Shown piece after piece: positions 31,327 through 32,764 of a stretch of 32,764 bases of DNA (its first letter is position 1; the number at the start of each line of letters is the position of its first letter). Where the stretch lies: contig NZ_PGTO01000028.1 of NCBI RefSeq assembly GCF_003284725.1, forward strand, positions 1 through 32,764, in the 5' to 3' direction. The position numbers and the translations under genes were made by a program. The DNA is from Paramagnetospirillum kuznetsovii (GTDB lineage Bacteria > Pseudomonadota > Alphaproteobacteria > Rhodospirillales > Magnetospirillaceae). The notes under the pieces are model-generated. The model was given only the letters and a program-made list of their open reading frames with translations, did not search any database and was not told the origin of the DNA.

Positions 31327-31575
31327 GAGTTTTTCCGCAGCCTGTTAAAGGTGAGAAGCAGGAAGAACCGATATCATCTCAGTGGTCGACGTCCTGCCCA
31401 AAGCTCGACGGGGGTGGAAGGTGGGGTCGTTCCCGATCTGCTCGGGCCAGCGATCGAGATCACACCAATTTTCGGGGCTGCTGCCTGCCTCATTTCTGCC
31501 ACGGTGCCGCGATAAAATCGCTTCTTCTTGCGGCGCGGTGTATTGGGCGCCCGTCGAACACTCTGGGAGACTTCA

Positions 31576-32031
31576 ATGAGCCATTCCGTAATCGGCGCTT
31601 TCGCCGTCGCCGCCTTGATTGCAGCCGGATCGGCATTTGCCGCCGATGCTCCGCCCGCCGCGTCTTCCGCGCCGGCTGCGGCCACAGCCGCCGCCCCCAC
31701 GGCTCCGGTGGTCCCTGCCACGCCCCCCACCCCGGCACCGACGGCCGCCGCAGCGCCGGTCGCGGCGGCTCCTGCACCGGCCCCAGTTCCCATGGCGGCC
31801 CCAGCTCCCATGGAGGCCATGCCGGCCAAAATTGAGAAACCGCGCGTTTCCGCCTGCACCCGTGCCATTCGTTCGGCGGAACATGACCTGAAAGTGTCAA
31901 AGGCCAAGCCCGAGGCCATAGCAGGCGCCTGGCAGCATATCCAGGCCGCCAAGCAGGCGCGGACCATGCACAAGAAAGATGCGTGCAAGTCGGAAGCGGC
32001 CGCCGCCTCGAAAATGTCCAGCATGATGTGA
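31576..32031 (+). CDS. Ala/Pro-rich periplasmic protein
   Basis: The 151-residue precursor has a clear signal peptide (hydrophobic core VIGAFAVAALIAAGSAFA, cleavage near AADA). A low-complexity Ala/Pro segment of about 60 residues follows, then a basic, helical C-terminal part with two Cys (SACTRAIRSAEHDLK ... HKKDACKSE) that could form a disulfide. No known family is recognised. The ATG at 31576 has a GGGAGA box 6 nt upstream and fits the signal peptide; an upstream in-frame ATG at 31528 does not. It is a single-gene unit ending in a strong hairpin. The linker-plus-helix design suggests an envelope-tethered or cell-wall-spanning protein. Confidence 0.7.
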   Translation: MSHSVIGAFAVAALIAAGSAFAADAPPAASSAPAAATAAAPTAPVVPATPPTPAPTAAAAPVAAAPAPAPVPMAAPAPMEAMPAKIEKPRVSACTRAIRSAEHDLKVSKAKPEAIAGAWQHIQAAKQARTMHKKDACKSEAAAASKMSSMM

Positions 32032-32040
32032 CGGCTGGCC

Positions 32041-32070
32041 GGTGTGGAGAGGCATGAGCCTTTCCACACC
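32041..32070 (+). terminator. Strong terminator-like hairpin
   Basis: A 13-bp stem with a single G-U wobble and a 4-nt ATGA loop begins 10 nt after the stop of the periplasmic protein (arms GGTGTGGAGAGGC and GCCTTTCCACACC). There is no U-tract after it, so it may be Rho-assisted or an mRNA 3'-end stabiliser. Confidence 0.65.
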
Positions 32071-32241
32071 GCCATGGCCGACGGCGGCCATAAGCGAAGT
32101 TAATCCTGCCGTCATCTGTGCGCAATCTTCCTCCTGTAAGCTGCAATGTGAGTTGATCTGCCCCGATCCCAGGGAGCGGACATCATAAAATGTCTCCGGA
32201 GTCGAAGTGGCAAACCGGGCAATGGCAGGGGAGAAGCATCA

Positions 32242-32577
32242 ATGAGTTCACAGAATAAGCCGACGGCAGCGCACCTCGCGAGCGTCGATCATATTCGGAA
32301 TAATCCAAAATTCGCTGAACTGGTCCGCAAGCGCACCGCGTTTGCCTGGATACTCTCGGCGATCATTCTGATCATCTATTTCGGTTTCATCGCCATCATC
32401 GCCTTCGACAAGGCCTGGCTCGGCACCTTGCTGTCGCCCAACGGCGTCACCACCATCGGCTTCCCGATCGGTATCGGCGTGATCCTGAGCGCCATCGCGC
32501 TGACCGGAATCTATGTCTATCGCGCCAATGGAGAATTCGACGACCTGAACCGTCAAATCATCGAGGAATCCCGCTAA
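32242..32577 (+). CDS. yjcH: DUF485 membrane protein, YjcH-like
   Basis: The 111-residue protein has two TM helices (about 33-55 and 73-93) and the DUF485 layout: N-terminal [14 protein letters not shown], a loop with [19 protein letters not shown], and a C-terminal [16 protein letters not shown]. YjcH is encoded with the acetate permease ActP in many proteobacteria and is thought to assist it. An AGGGGAG box precedes the ATG by 9 nt. The stop overlaps the start of actP by one base (TAATG). Confidence 0.92.
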   Translation: MSSQNKPTAAHLASVDHIRNNPKFAELVRKRTAFAWILSAIILIIYFGFIAIIAFDKAWLGTLLSPNGVTTIGFPIGIGVILSAIALTGIYVYRANGEFDDLNRQIIEESR

Positions 32578-32764
32578 TGAAGACGATGAAGACCGCATTC
32601 GCGGCCGCGCTCGCCATCGGCGGCACGGCCCTCCTGAGTTCGGCGGCCATGGCCGCCGGCGCTGACCTCGGCAACGCCGCCAAGCAAGCCACCAACTGGC
32701 ATGCCATCATCATGTTCGTGATCTTCGTGGGCATGACGCTGGGCATCACCTACTGGGCGGCCGG
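32577..32764 (+). CDS. actP: Cation/acetate symporter ActP (5' part)
   Basis: The first 62 codons are present; the gene runs off the right edge. A signal-peptide-like N-terminus ([22 protein letters not shown]) is followed by the conserved first TM segment, with [13 protein letters not shown] and [10 protein letters not shown], nearly identical to the E. coli ActP start. ActP is a sodium:solute symporter for acetate, glycolate and similar short-chain acids in the inner membrane. It is coupled to yjcH by a 1-nt overlap. Confidence 0.9.
   Translation, partial: MKTMKTAFAAALAIGGTALLSSAAMAAGADLGNAAKQATNWHAIIMFVIFVGMTLGITYWAA

Noticed and set aside
31266-31835. 189-codon plus-strand frame starting in the intergenic region
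   Set aside because: Its N-terminus is the translated REP-like repeat (PRFRGND) and the rest overlaps the periplasmic protein gene in another frame.
32205-32225. Sigma-54 promoter upstream of yjcH
   Set aside because: The GG and GC elements are only 8 nt apart instead of 10.

Overview
The window is high-GC DNA with dense, overlapping genes, classic signal peptides and lipoboxes, and a yjcH-actP pair at its right edge. This fits an alphaproteobacterium, most likely a Rhodospirillales (Magnetospirillum-like) organism. The genus is a guess from gene content; no rRNA or tRNA marker is present.

Region 1 (1-12.3 kb) is a surface-glycan locus. A plus-strand run with ATGA overlaps encodes a Gfo/Idh/MocA oxidoreductase, a TIM-barrel sugar isomerase/epimerase, a DegT-type PLP aminotransferase, a NeuD/PglD-like acetyltransferase and a CBS-domain/nucleotide-sugar dehydrogenase fusion. 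A minus-strand GT-B-like capsule/LPS-type protein follows; its 3' end is frameshifted by a 5-bp tandem duplication. Next come a plus-strand SDR epimerase and a minus-strand operon: a CMP-legionaminate/sialate-type cytidylyltransferase, a specialised HisF, a specialised HisH and a PseA/WbpG-type N-acetyl sugar amidotransferase. Together these suggest a nonulosonic acid or diamino-sugar glycan, probably carrying an acetamidino group. HisF lacks both catalytic aspartates of the histidine enzyme.

Region 2 (12.3-18.6 kb, plus strand) holds a SAM methyltransferase, two tandem paralogous TPR/B12-binding/radical-SAM proteins, and a small TIR-like protein of the Thoeris ThsB type placed 8 nt behind the second one. 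This neighbourhood matches no pathway I know.

Region 3 (18.7-21.8 kb, minus strand) is a two-gene unit: a membrane Cache-HAMP-class III nucleotide cyclase followed, with no gap to speak of, by a TRAP-type periplasmic solute-binding protein. No TRAP membrane subunits are present.

Region 4 (22.0-31.2 kb, minus strand) is a compact six-gene operon: a LEPR/DUF4347 surface protein, a TolC-like lipoprotein, a soluble HlyD-like adaptor, a GAF-TM-HlyD adaptor, a site-2-protease (M50)-HlyD fusion and a small secreted protein. It looks like an export/processing system with an outer-membrane channel and three adaptors but no ABC ATPase, RND pump or MFS pump in the operon. With the radical-SAM/TIR cluster, this is the best candidate for an undescribed system.

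Region 5 (31.2-32.8 kb) contains a palindrome-rich promoter region, a REP-like repeat, an Ala/Pro-rich periplasmic protein with a strong terminator hairpin, and the start of the acetate-permease operon (yjcH-actP).
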